This document shows, piece by piece, positions 1 through 7,910 of a DNA stretch of 56,928 nucleotides. Below the pieces are notes generated by a model that worked only from the letters and a program-made list of their open reading frames with translations, was not told the DNA's origin and searched no databases. The number at the start of each line of letters is the position of its first letter. The first letter of the stretch is position 1. The DNA is from an uncultured Alphaproteobacteria bacterium (GTDB lineage Bacteria > Pseudomonadota > Alphaproteobacteria > HIMB59). The DNA lies in contig CACCLU010000004.1 of assembly GCA_902546975.1 (NCBI GenBank), forward strand, positions 153,134-210,061. The letters run 5' to 3'. The position numbers and the translations under genes are program-made.

Positions 1-1376
1 ACTAAAAGTTGTAGCTGACTTATTACATGGTCTAAAGTATAGGGCTGATATTCAACTGCGTATGGAAGTATTTGATACAAATATTTTGGGAACACACCTA
101 TAGCAATACATAAAAAAGCAGCGATGCCCATTGCAATGAGCATATTAATTGGAGCCTCTTTAACTTTATTCTTCCTTTCGTGTGCAAAAAAAGCAAAGTA
201 AGGTATCTTTATCCCTGAGTGCTCCAAAACACCTGCGGAAGCAAAGAATAAAATAAAGTAAATTAAAACCATTCCCATACCTCCAAGCGAGGACATTATT
301 AAAGATTTGGCGACAAATCCGCTGAACAACGGAAATGCAGAAATAGACATGGCCCCTATAATGCAAAATATTGTTGTGAATGGCATGTATTTGTAAAGGC
401 CACCTAATTCAGAAGCTTTTGTTGTTCCAGCTCTGTATAAAACAGCACCCATACTCATAAACAAAAGAGCTTTATAAATTATATGAACGAACGCATGCGC
501 TACCGTTCCATTAAGAGAAAGTTCTGTCCCAATGCCAATACCAACAACCATAAAGCCTAATTGGTTATTAAGGCTAAATGACAAAACTCTTCTTAAATCA
601 TTTTCTATGACTGCAAAAAATACAGGAAAGGCTGTCATTATTGCACCTATCCAAATCAGTGAGTCAGTGCCTGGAAAAGTTCTAGCTAAAGCATAAATTG
701 CCAATTTTGTTGTAAAAGCAGAAAGTGCAACTGTGCCAGTAACCGAAGACTCAGGGTAAGAGTCTTGTAGCCAACCATTTAAAAGAGGAAATGCAGCCTT
801 AATTCCAAAAGCAATAAATATAAAAATTCCAAAATTTGTTTTTAAATCTAGAACAGCTAAATTATGGTTTCCTGTTTGATATAGCATTAAACATGCGCCA
901 ATTAAAAGTAATACACCTGAAGAAACTTGAATGATCAAATATCTCATAGCTGCATCTTTTGCTGCATTTGTATTTCCAGCAAAAACTATAAAGACTGAAG
1001 TAAGAGCTGTTGCTTCCCACCAAATAAATAAACTAAAAAAATCTCCTGCGTGGAGAGCACCAATAGCAGAGCCTGCATAAGCTAGTGTCGCCATATGCTC
1101 CATTAAATTTTTACTGTGCCAGCTAAAAATTATTACAAGTATAGCTGCAATATGAAAAATAATAGCAAATGGAAGAGTTAAACTATCAGATTGATATAAT
1201 ATTAAATTTAAACCAAGTATGTCCCACTCTAAAAAAGTTCCATAACCATTAAATAAAGATAAAGCTGATAAACCCACCGATAATAACATCGCAGGATGTC
1301 TAAAGTATTGAGGAATGATTGGTAATAAGAATGAAGTAATTATCATAATTAAACCGGGAATAAAATTACTGATCAT
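1..1376 (-). CDS. Mrp/Mnh-type antiporter ND4/ND5-like subunit (third D-type subunit), 3'-truncated by window
   Basis: Translation from the ATG at 1376 stays open for about 458 codons to the window edge, so the C-terminus is missing. The product is a multi-helix membrane protein of the proton-antiporter family shared by complex I NuoL/M/N and MrpA/D. The conserved helix-5 glutamate is visible in FFSLFIWWEATALTSVF, and later lysines in GIKAAFPLLNGWLQ and the following TTKLAIYALAR helix, the residues that carry ions in this family. Its start overlaps the stop of the 77-aa upstream gene by 11 bp (ATGATCAGTAA), implying translational coupling. It is the third D-type subunit of the operon and is expected to work in Na+(K+)/H+ exchange at the inner membrane. 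A hydrogenase-type or complex I-type role is less likely because no redox subunits are present. Confidence 0.85.
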   Translation of the reverse strand, partial: MISNFIPGLIMIITSFLLPIIPQYFRHPAMLLSVGLSALSLFNGYGTFLEWDILGLNLILYQSDSLTLPFAIIFHIAAILVIIFSWHSKNLMEHMATLAYAGSAIGALHAGDFFSLFIWWEATALTSVFIVFAGNTNAAKDAAMRYLIIQVSSGVLLLIGACLMLYQTGNHNLAVLDLKTNFGIFIFIAFGIKAAFPLLNGWLQDSYPESSVTGTVALSAFTTKLAIYALARTFPGTDSLIWIGAIMTAFPVFFAVIENDLRRVLSFSLNNQLGFMVVGIGIGTELSLNGTVAHAFVHIIYKALLFMSMGAVLYRAGTTKASELGGLYKYMPFTTIFCIIGAMSISAFPLFSGFVAKSLIMSSLGGMGMVLIYFILFFASAGVLEHSGIKIPYFAFFAHERKNKVKEAPINMLIAMGIAAFLCIAIGVFPKYLYQILPYAVEYQPYTLDHVISQLQLL

Positions 1377-1599
1377 AATAATCCTCCTTCCTCATTAAGA
1401 ATTTCCTCAGCCACTTTCCTAACAAGACTATAAAAACAAAACTTACAAAACCGAAAAATGCTGGGAAGCCATATATCTCGGCAAAGGAAAAGTATTCATG
1501 TCTGTGAAAAGTAAAGTCTAAAAGAATTAAAAGTGCTCCAATTATAAGTATGTACTTTGTAAAGCTTTTACCCATACTCTTTAAATCATTTTTTTTCAT
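1366..1599 (-). CDS. Small two-helix membrane protein of the Mrp operon
   Basis: This 77-residue protein has two hydrophobic segments (about residues 15-31 and 44-62) separated by a short aromatic/histidine-rich loop (FHRHEYFSF), and a charged C-terminus. No family is recognised. Its stop is directly followed on the plus-strand map by the 483-aa D-type subunit (start of this gene at 1599, stop of the upstream gene at 1600), and its own stop overlaps the start of the next D-type subunit. This tight coupling suggests an accessory subunit or assembly helper of the antiporter. It takes the place where standard Mrp operons have no gene, so it is a candidate lineage-specific subunit; function is inferred only from position. 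Confidence 0.7.
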   Translation of the reverse strand: MKKNDLKSMGKSFTKYILIIGALLILLDFTFHRHEYFSFAEIYGFPAFFGFVSFVFIVLLGKWLRKFLMRKEDYYDQ

Positions 1600-3051
1600 T
1601 TAATTCACTATTACTCCACTAATATTATTCAAAAAATAGTTTGCATAAAAAAAGAAAACTAAACAGCCTAAACCTGTAATTAATGGTGGCCAAACAGTTA
1701 AAGGGGCTTTAATTAATTTTATTTCTTTCTTAGAGTTTTGGGTGAAGCCTATTACTACAGGCTGTAATAGATAATAAATATTTAGCAATGAGGAAATACC
1801 TAAGATTATTGCAACGATTATAAATTCTCTCTCAATAGAGCCCATGATTAAATAAAATTTACTCCAAGAACCAATAAAGGGAGGAACCCCAATGATAGAT
1901 AGAGCCCCTAAAGTGTAAGCAAAAAATATTAACGGTAATTTGTAGCCCATACCTTTTAGGTCACTCACCTTTTTAATATGGGCAGTTACATAAATAGCAC
2001 CTGCACAGAAGAATAGAGTTATCTTACCTAAAGCATGAGTTATAATATGAAAAGATGCCCCTTTTAGAGCTAAAGATGAAGCCAAAGCTGCTCCCAAAAT
2101 AATATAGGAAAGTTGACTTATAGTAGAATAAGCTAATCTCGCTTTTAAGTCATCTTTTGTTATCGCTATGATACTAGAAGCCATTATAGTGAAACATGCT
2201 AACCAGACTAACCAGTCAGAGCTTTTTGTTTGAAGTAAAAAGTCTGGACCAACAATATAAACAACGACCACGAGAAAGCTAAATACACCAGCTTTTACTA
2301 CAGCAACGGCGTGGAGTAATGCAGAAACTGGAGTTGGCGCCACCATTGCAGCAGGCAACCAACGATGAATAGGCATAATTGCTGCTTTACCTATACCAAA
2401 CACAAGCATAGCTATTAGAAAAGATAGGTGCTCTGCTGGGAATTTATTCATAAGTATTCCCCCATCTTGAAAATCTAAAGTCCCTGTTTTAAGCCAAATC
2501 CAAAATATAGCTGGTAAGAAAAATATTAATGAGGTACCCACTAAAATCGACAAATAGAGCCTTCCTGCAGATTGCGATTCAGCGTTTTGCTTATGTCCAA
2601 CTAAAGGGAAAGTTGAAAATGTTAATATTTCATAAAAAATAAATAAGACTAGTAGATTTCCAGACCAAGCTATTGCCAATGCAGCATGGATTGCGATTGA
2701 ATAAAAAATTACAAATCTTGTTTGATTTTTTTCACCAGCACCCCTCATATAACCAATAGTGTAGATAGATGCCAGTATCCATAATGAAGATGCCACTAAA
2801 CTAAAAATAGATCCAAGAGCTGATACTTTAAAAGCAAAATCTACCCCATCAAAAATTGTAAAAAAAGTTATTTGATATACCTCATTATTTTGTATTCCAT
2901 GAAAAATTTTTAAACTGATTACAAAGGTTATGAGACCTCCAATTATACCAAAAGAGTCTCTTAAGTTATTATTATATCTACAGACATAAGAAAATAATGC
3001 TGCAAAAAGTGGGGTGATAATACCCAGTATAATTAAAAACGAATTACTCAA
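1600..3051 (-). CDS. Monovalent cation/H+ antiporter D-type subunit (second copy)
   Basis: A 483-residue polytopic membrane protein of the proton_antipo_M family. Helix-5 glutamate is seen in LVLFIFYEILTFSTFPLVG. The signature GIGKAAIMPIHRWLPAAM, followed by APTPVSALLHAVAVVKAG, carries the conserved lysines, histidine and proline of MrpD/NuoM/NuoN proteins. It starts 4 bp inside the 3' end of the upstream mnhD-like gene (ATGA-type overlap). Together with the 498-aa and the truncated third homologue it makes a three-pump antiporter, probably replacing the NuoL-like N-terminal domain of a full-length MrpA, which is absent here. Membrane Na+(K+)/H+ exchange is known for the family; the ion used here is not visible. 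Confidence 0.88.
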   Translation of the reverse strand: MSNSFLIILGIITPLFAALFSYVCRYNNNLRDSFGIIGGLITFVISLKIFHGIQNNEVYQITFFTIFDGVDFAFKVSALGSIFSLVASSLWILASIYTIGYMRGAGEKNQTRFVIFYSIAIHAALAIAWSGNLLVLFIFYEILTFSTFPLVGHKQNAESQSAGRLYLSILVGTSLIFFLPAIFWIWLKTGTLDFQDGGILMNKFPAEHLSFLIAMLVFGIGKAAIMPIHRWLPAAMVAPTPVSALLHAVAVVKAGVFSFLVVVVYIVGPDFLLQTKSSDWLVWLACFTIMASSIIAITKDDLKARLAYSTISQLSYIILGAALASSLALKGASFHIITHALGKITLFFCAGAIYVTAHIKKVSDLKGMGYKLPLIFFAYTLGALSIIGVPPFIGSWSKFYLIMGSIEREFIIVAIILGISSLLNIYYLLQPVVIGFTQNSKKEIKLIKAPLTVWPPLITGLGCLVFFFYANYFLNNISGVIVN

Positions 3052-4544
3052 TTTTGATAACCTGATATTAAATAGTCTGCGGACAAGTTAGAAAATTCAA
3101 TTATTGGTGTTGAATATATCCCAAAAACAATGATTGAAATTGTAACTATCCATATTGGTAAATAAATATAAGCATCTTCTTTTTCAGATTTAAATTTAAT
3201 TTCTGAAAACCACATCTGTTCCACTATTTTCCAGAAATATACAACAGCTAATGCGGAGCTTACCGCAACTAAAGCGATTGAAAAATACATCTGGTTTGTA
3301 TAAAGAGCTTGAAATAAATATAATTTTGAAATGAAGCCATTTGTTAGAGGTAATCCAATTAAAGATAATCCACAAATTAATAAAGCAAATGAAGTTATGG
3401 GGTATTTATAGCCAAAACCTTTTAAACTGTTTAGGGTTACTCGATCCTTATAAAGAATAGCGAAGTAACCAACAGCCATAAATAATCCTCCTTTGATCAA
3501 AGCATGATTAAATACATGCACAAAGCCCGAAGCTACTCCACTGTGGTCTTTAAGGCTAAAAGCCAGTGTGATGTAACCAATTTGCGCAATTGAGGAAAAT
3601 GCCAAAAGTTTTTTGATATCATCTTGATAGATGGCTATTACAGTCCCAATGAATATAGCGAGTAAAGATAGAGGATATAAAACAAAATCTAAAAACAAAC
3701 TTAAATAGCTCGGATAAATTATGAATACTTCGTACAAAAGTCTCACAAAAAAATAAAGAATTGTTTTTGTTGCTAAAGCAGCCAAAAGTGTTGAGACAGC
3801 TGATGGAGCATAACTATATGCAGGTGGTAACCAAATATGGACAGGAAAAATTGCAGCCTTTACCATAAGACCTATAAGCATGAATGACATACCTGCGAAG
3901 ATAGCTAACTGACCATCGGAATATTGAGCCAGTTGAATTACAAGATCATTCATGTTCAACGTACCTGTCATAGCGTAGGCAAAGCCAACCCCAATTACAT
4001 AAAATGTAGCCCCGATCGCCCCGATAATTAGATAATTAAAAGCTGCGAGTAATGCTTTTCTATTTTGTCCTGCACCTAAGGCAATTAAAGAAATAGAAGC
4101 TAATGCAGATATTTCTAAAAAGACAAATAAATTGAAAATATCATTAGTTAAAATAATCCCGTTCAGGCTTCCAACTGCCAATAACCACAAAGAATAGGCC
4201 TTTCCAGAGTCCCTATAGTCAATTTCATTCAAGAAGATTTTTCTTGAGTAAAATGTTGATACCAAAACAAAAATTGAAAATAACAATTGAAGTCCAATAT
4301 TCACCCCATCTATTTTAAAAGAAATACCCCATGGTGGTTCCCAATTTCCAAACTCATATATAATTAAACCAGAAACAGAAATTTCTTTAAGAAGATGTAA
4401 AGATAAAAATAAATGTAACAACAAAGTGATGATTGAAATTATCCAAGGCCATATTTTTGACGGCATAAATGCAATAATTGCAGAAATAAGTAGAGGTAAA
4501 ACTACTACCAATGCAGGAGCATCGTCTAAAAATATATCAAACAT
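3048..4544 (-). CDS. mnhD: Na+/H+ antiporter subunit D (MnhD/MrpD)
   Basis: A 498-residue polytopic membrane protein with the MrpD pattern. Helix-5 glutamate lies in FNLFVFLEISALASISL. The motif VKAAIFPVHIWLPPAYSYAP is followed by ATKTILYFFVR, and a later IAQIGYI...H...HALIKGGLF region is also present. It directly follows mnhC with no gap (mnhC stop at 4545, this start at 4544), the usual C-D order of Mrp operons. Its last codons overlap the next D-type gene by 4 bp. This is the D-type copy most likely to be the orthologue of the standard MrpD. Its role is ion translocation across the inner membrane as part of the hetero-oligomeric antiporter. Confidence 0.9.
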   Translation of the reverse strand: MFDIFLDDAPALVVVLPLLISAIIAFMPSKIWPWIISIITLLLHLFLSLHLLKEISVSGLIIYEFGNWEPPWGISFKIDGVNIGLQLLFSIFVLVSTFYSRKIFLNEIDYRDSGKAYSLWLLAVGSLNGIILTNDIFNLFVFLEISALASISLIALGAGQNRKALLAAFNYLIIGAIGATFYVIGVGFAYAMTGTLNMNDLVIQLAQYSDGQLAIFAGMSFMLIGLMVKAAIFPVHIWLPPAYSYAPSAVSTLLAALATKTILYFFVRLLYEVFIIYPSYLSLFLDFVLYPLSLLAIFIGTVIAIYQDDIKKLLAFSSIAQIGYITLAFSLKDHSGVASGFVHVFNHALIKGGLFMAVGYFAILYKDRVTLNSLKGFGYKYPITSFALLICGLSLIGLPLTNGFISKLYLFQALYTNQMYFSIALVAVSSALAVVYFWKIVEQMWFSEIKFKSEKEDAYIYLPIWIVTISIIVFGIYSTPIIEFSNLSADYLISGYQN

Positions 4545-4907
4545 TTATTTATCTGACTTTAGCTCCAAAGACTCTATTTCTTTTTCTTCAATTGTTTCGT
4601 AGTTCTTGTAAATTTGTAATACTAAAGCTAATCCAAGCGCTGAAGTAGCCACTCCAACGACGATAGCGGTCAGTATTAAGACGTGTGGCAATGGATTTGA
4701 ATAGGCATTTGCCATTTTTGTTAATATAGGGGCGGTTCCATCTAAAACTTTTGCGAGTGATACAAAAAATACAAAAACTGCAGTTTGAAAAATTGCTAAG
4801 CCAACTACTTTTTTTAAATAGTTTTGACTTGTAATGATTATAAATAACCCGCCAACCATAAGTAAAATAAAGGCAAAATGGTTCCAAAAATAAATAAAAT
4901 TACTCAT
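4545..4907 (-). CDS. mnhC: Na+/H+ antiporter subunit C (MnhC/MrpC, NuoK-like)
   Basis: About 120 residues with three hydrophobic helices and the NuoK-like core LFIIITSQNYLKKVVGLAIFQ followed by PLPHVLILTAIVVGVATSALG; the PHxLxLTAIVVG stretch is typical of MrpC. A longer reading frame extends to 4946. The ATG at 4907 (MSNFIYFWNHF) is preferred because it gives a compact first helix and an 8-bp ATGAGTAA overlap with the stop of mnhB, the coupling seen throughout this operon. The C-terminus is a short acidic/basic tail (EEKEIESLELKSDK). It acts in the inner membrane as part of the Mrp complex, next to subunit D. Confidence 0.88.
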   Translation of the reverse strand: MSNFIYFWNHFAFILLMVGGLFIIITSQNYLKKVVGLAIFQTAVFVFFVSLAKVLDGTAPILTKMANAYSNPLPHVLILTAIVVGVATSALGLALVLQIYKNYETIEEKEIESLELKSDK

Positions 4908-5337
4908 TAATTTCCCCAAAGGAAGCAAAAGAGTGATACAAAGCAATCATTACAGTTGCAACTGTAATGCCTACTCCTAGCTCAACTAATATAATACCAA
5001 TATGTTGACCAGTTGATGGGTCTGATGACAAAACATTGTAATCTAAATACATCCCATCAAGAAATATTGATACTATTCCGACACCTGCATATAACAAAAC
5101 ACCTATGCACATTAAATATCGATTGATCATTATTGGAACTAAAGTTTCTCCTTTTGAAAGCCCAAATATCATTGAATACAATATAAATGCTGCCGCTACT
5201 ATTACCCCAGCCTGAAATCCACCGCCTGGTCCATAGTCACCATGAAATTGAACGTAAAGCCCAAATATAATAATCGGTGCAAAAAGAATTTTGCTAACAA
5301 CACTTAATACTGGACTAGATGAAATTTTATCTCTCAT
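4900..5337 (-). CDS. mnhB: Na+/H+ antiporter subunit B (MnhB/MrpB)
   Basis: A 145-residue membrane protein with the MnhB signature: helix 1 leads to LYVQFHGDYGPGGGFQAGVI, the highly conserved HGxxxPGGGFQAG motif of the family, and three further helices follow. The start at 5337 overlaps the DUF4040 gene's stop by 11 bp, and the end overlaps mnhC by 8 bp. In standard Mrp systems MrpB follows MrpA. Here it follows a gene encoding only the MrpA C-terminal portion, so the order A(C-terminal)-B-C-D is preserved although MrpA is split. Confidence 0.92.
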   Translation of the reverse strand: MRDKISSSPVLSVVSKILFAPIIIFGLYVQFHGDYGPGGGFQAGVIVAAAFILYSMIFGLSKGETLVPIMINRYLMCIGVLLYAGVGIVSIFLDGMYLDYNVLSSDPSTGQHIGIILVELGVGITVATVMIALYHSFASFGEINE

Positions 5338-5896
5338 TTTTTTTATTTTTTTTAAAATTAGTTTTACGATTAAGAGTGTTGCTAGTTAATAAAGCAATAA
5401 CGCCTAATCCTGCGGTAAAAATTACTATTGTTTCTCCCAAAGTATCAAAACCTCTATAACTTGCTAAAATATTAGTAACAACATTAGGTATATGAAAAAA
5501 ATCTTTACTTTCCTTTAAGTACTCTGGAACTACATGAAGATGTATTGGTGCATTAGGATCTCCTAATAAAGGGAGGTTTGCAATTATAATAATCAATATA
5601 AGTGATATCGCTACTGCAAGAATAATGCTCGGAAATAAGTTTATTAATTTATTTTTTTTTCCTTCCGGTAATTTCGCAGCAGCCATTACCATTAAAATTG
5701 TTGATATCCCAGATCCAACGGCAGCTTCAGTAAATGCTACATCAACCGCATCTAAATTCACATATATAGCTGAGCATAACAAAGTAAAAGCGCCTGTGAG
5801 TGCAACAACACTTATTAATGACGTGGTTTTAAAAATAAAAAAGGTTGTTACCAATAGAAGCGAAATTAAGAAAAAATTAATTAATAAAAAGTTCAT
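5327..5896 (-). CDS. DUF4040/MbhD-MbhE-type subunit (detached C-terminal part of MrpA)
   Basis: A 189-residue membrane protein with two parts. Residues about 1-110 carry the DUF4040/MbhD pattern with NLDAVDVAFTEAAVGSGIST. The C-terminal part (NVVTNILASYRGFDTLGETIVIF) matches the MbhE-like end of MrpA. In Bacillus-type Mrp these regions are fused to a large NuoL-like domain; here they form a stand-alone gene. The conserved acidic DAVDVAFTEA helix is thought to be part of the ion path. It is coupled by short overlaps to mnhG upstream (4 bp) and mnhB downstream (11 bp). Domain recognition is firm; the functional consequence of the split is inference. Confidence 0.88.
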   Translation of the reverse strand: MNFLLINFFLISLLLVTTFFIFKTTSLISVVALTGAFTLLCSAIYVNLDAVDVAFTEAAVGSGISTILMVMAAAKLPEGKKNKLINLFPSIILAVAISLILIIIIANLPLLGDPNAPIHLHVVPEYLKESKDFFHIPNVVTNILASYRGFDTLGETIVIFTAGLGVIALLTSNTLNRKTNFKKNKKNER

Positions 5897-6207
5897 TTTT
5901 TATTTTTTCCCTTTGGCTTATACCCCGACTCATGCGCAAATAGAGCTATTGCATGGCCTGTTACAGGGCTAGTAAATATTAAAAATAACGGTATTAATAA
6001 AAGTTTAAGACTTAATAAACTAAAACCTGAATAAATTATTAAAGCTAGAACTATAAAACCTGATCCCAGAGTATCAATTAAACCAGCAGCATGAATTCGA
6101 CTAAATACATCGGGTAACTTTATAAGGCCTAGACTTCCAGATAAAATGAAGAAGCATCCAATAGCTAATAAGACTAAAGAAATTAACTCGATATAATTAT
6201 ACGACAT
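5893..6207 (-). CDS. mnhG: Na+/H+ antiporter subunit G (MnhG/MrpG)
   Basis: A 104-residue protein with three hydrophobic helices and the MnhG signature GSLGLIKLPDVFSRIHAAG, followed by DTLGSGFIVLAL and the family's SPVTGHAIA segment. It overlaps mnhF by 11 bp and the DUF4040 gene by 4 bp. The C-terminus is lysine-rich (GYKPKGKNKK). It is a small structural subunit required for assembly of the Mrp complex in the inner membrane. Confidence 0.93.
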   Translation of the reverse strand: MSYNYIELISLVLLAIGCFFILSGSLGLIKLPDVFSRIHAAGLIDTLGSGFIVLALIIYSGFSLLSLKLLLIPLFLIFTSPVTGHAIALFAHESGYKPKGKNKK

Positions 6208-6466
6208 TACTTTTTTTTCTTTTTATTTTGTAATACCTAAGTATTGCAATGGTGCCTAAAAAATTCAAAAGGATGTACATCAAAGAAATATCGACAAAAT
6301 CAGGTCTATCAAATGCAAAACCATGAACACTGATACCTATGGCTATAATAGTTCCAATGCTTGATATAGATAATATTCTATCAAAAGGAGTTGGTCCTTT
6401 GATTGCTCGAACTAAACATAATGCTACAGAGACGCCCAGAACAATTAAAGTTGCAAAAAAAATCAT
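6197..6466 (-). CDS. mnhF: Na+/H+ antiporter subunit F (MnhF/MrpF)
   Basis: An 89-residue protein with three predicted helices and the MrpF core VRAIKGPTPFDRILSI, then DISLMYILLNFLGTIAILRYY. The RxxxGPTxxDRxL motif is the family hallmark. It starts 4 bp inside the end of mnhE and ends 11 bp inside mnhG, so it is translationally coupled on both sides. It is a small inner-membrane subunit of the antiporter. Confidence 0.92.
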   Translation of the reverse strand: MIFFATLIVLGVSVALCLVRAIKGPTPFDRILSISSIGTIIAIGISVHGFAFDRPDFVDISLMYILLNFLGTIAILRYYKIKRKKSNVV

Positions 6467-6957
6467 TTATCTAAATCCGTAATTACTTTGTTCATATCAT
6501 CTGTTTGCAAGTCTTCGGATAGCTTCTTACTTAATGCGTGAACTAGAAATGTTTTTTTATCTACTTCTATTGTTACTGTACCCGGAGTAAGAGTTATAGC
6601 GTTTGCATAGTTTGCAATACCTGTTCTATTCTTCTGAGATGCTTTAACACTTATTAGTTGTGGAGAGTATTTACCATTCCATATTAAAGCTGTTGTCGTA
6701 ATTCCAGATTTAAAAATTTCTTTAAATAACCAAATCCAATAAAATGGTAATCTAAGAATAATTTTTAAAGGAAGAGAGTCTTCCTCGAGAGCTTTAGCTC
6801 TATAAGACATCCAAAAAACAAAAAGAACACTGACTAGTCCAAAAAAAAGTAAAAGCGATTTAAGGTAACCAGATAAAATAAACCAGAATACAAAAAGTAT
6901 TATGAAATAAGTTATAAATGATAAGGTCTTAAGTGAATCTTTATTAAGTTTAGCCAC
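6463..6957 (-). CDS. mnhE: Na+/H+ antiporter subunit E (MnhE/MrpE)
   Basis: A 164-residue protein with two or three N-terminal helices and a soluble C-terminal half carrying the MnhE pattern NAITLTPGTVTIEVDKKTFLVHAL (the NxITLTPGT motif). The start is a GTG at 6957 with no recognisable Shine-Dalgarno sequence. It lies only 9 bp after the stop of the formyltransferase-like gene on the same strand, so the antiporter operon may be read through from the C1 cassette. MnhE is the first gene of this E-F-G-DUF4040-B-C-D-D-x-D series, whereas A or B leads in Bacillus-type operons. Confidence 0.9.
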   Translation of the reverse strand: MAKLNKDSLKTLSFITYFIILFVFWFILSGYLKSLLLFFGLVSVLFVFWMSYRAKALEEDSLPLKIILRLPFYWIWLFKEIFKSGITTTALIWNGKYSPQLISVKASQKNRTGIANYANAITLTPGTVTIEVDKKTFLVHALSKKLSEDLQTDDMNKVITDLDK

Positions 6958-6966
6958 TAAAAGCTA

Positions 6967-7884
6967 TTATGAGAATAAATCACCCTCTGTAAATACTGCA
7001 GTATTCATGTCTTTAACAAATAATTTACCTTGGTCTGATTTAAATCTTGATACCTCAATAAATCCACCTTTAACTGCGATTCTGACGTTTTCAGCATTAA
7101 TTGATATGATCTGACCTGGAAAATGCTCAGCACTTTGCTCGTCAATAAACTTAGTGTCATAAAAGACATACTCATCACCCATGAATTCAGCCCATGCACC
7201 AGGCTGAGGGTTGCAACCCCTTATTAAATTATAAATTTCGTTTCCGGGTTTTTTCCAATCAATTCTTGCATCACTTTTTTTACACCAAGACTCATATGTT
7301 GCTTTAGAGTCATCTTGAGGTGTCTTTGGTGCATTACCAGACTCAATTAAATTTGCAGCTTCAACACAAGCTTCAAGACCTAATGGAAATATCTTTTTAA
7401 AGTAAACATCTCCTAAAGTATCATCAGGACCAATATCAACTTCTTTTTGAAGTAATATTTCACCCTCATCTAGCCCATCATTTGGATAAAAAATTGAAAG
7501 ACCTGTTTTTGTGGAGCCACCAATAATAGGCCAGTTTATTGAACTTGGTCCTCTATGGAGTGGAAGTAGTGAGGGGTGAAAACAAATAGATCCATGAGTG
7601 GGAATATCTCTCGCTCCTTCAGGCACAAAAATTATTACATAAGCCATGACACATAAATCCGCACCATGAGACTTAATTTGGTCTAGTACCTCTTGGTCTT
7701 TAAAATTTGAGGGTTGGTAAACAGGCAAACTAACACTTTGAGCGTATTCTTTAACAGGATCGACTGGTTTACCCTCTTTGTCAGGTGCACAATATACCGC
7801 TACTACTTCATGGTCTGTTTCTGTATGAAATTTTTCTAAAGCACTTTTTCCAAATGCCTGTTGCCCCATTAAAATTATTTTCAT
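6967..7884 (-). CDS. Formyl-transferase-fold protein resembling the 10-formyl-THF hydrolase domain of formyl-THF dehydrogenase
   Basis: This 305-residue protein has an N-terminal formyl_trans_N domain (1 to about 180) and a formyl_trans_C domain (about 200-300). The catalytic region is GSICFHPSLLPLHRG (residues 98-112), then GLDEG with Asp139, 36 residues after His103. That spacing equals the His/Asp pair of methionyl-tRNA formyltransferase and FDH. The Asn two residues before the His in Fmt (NxH) is Cys101 here. Overall phrasing (FHPSLLPxHRGxSxINW, LLQKEV, TYE, PGAW) is closest, from memory, to the hydrolase domain of ALDH1L1-type 10-formyl-THF dehydrogenase. It has a good Shine-Dalgarno sequence (AAGGAG) and follows the frc-like gene by 26 bp. 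Annotation pipelines would probably call it fmt. A role in moving formyl units between formyl-CoA, THF and formate is inferred. Confidence 0.8.
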   Translation of the reverse strand: MKIILMGQQAFGKSALEKFHTETDHEVVAVYCAPDKEGKPVDPVKEYAQSVSLPVYQPSNFKDQEVLDQIKSHGADLCVMAYVIIFVPEGARDIPTHGSICFHPSLLPLHRGPSSINWPIIGGSTKTGLSIFYPNDGLDEGEILLQKEVDIGPDDTLGDVYFKKIFPLGLEACVEAANLIESGNAPKTPQDDSKATYESWCKKSDARIDWKKPGNEIYNLIRGCNPQPGAWAEFMGDEYVFYDTKFIDEQSAEHFPGQIISINAENVRIAVKGGFIEVSRFKSDQGKLFVKDMNTAVFTEGDLFS

Positions 7885-7910
7885 TATTGCTCCTTAAATT
7901 AAAATATATC

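Noticed and set aside
166-366. Short open frame on the minus strand inside the truncated D-type subunit gene
   Set aside because: It lies in another frame of a clear membrane-protein gene and has no domain or start signal; the same holds for the other shadow frames, such as 4588-4887, 5625-5972, 12041-12406 and 42259-42756.
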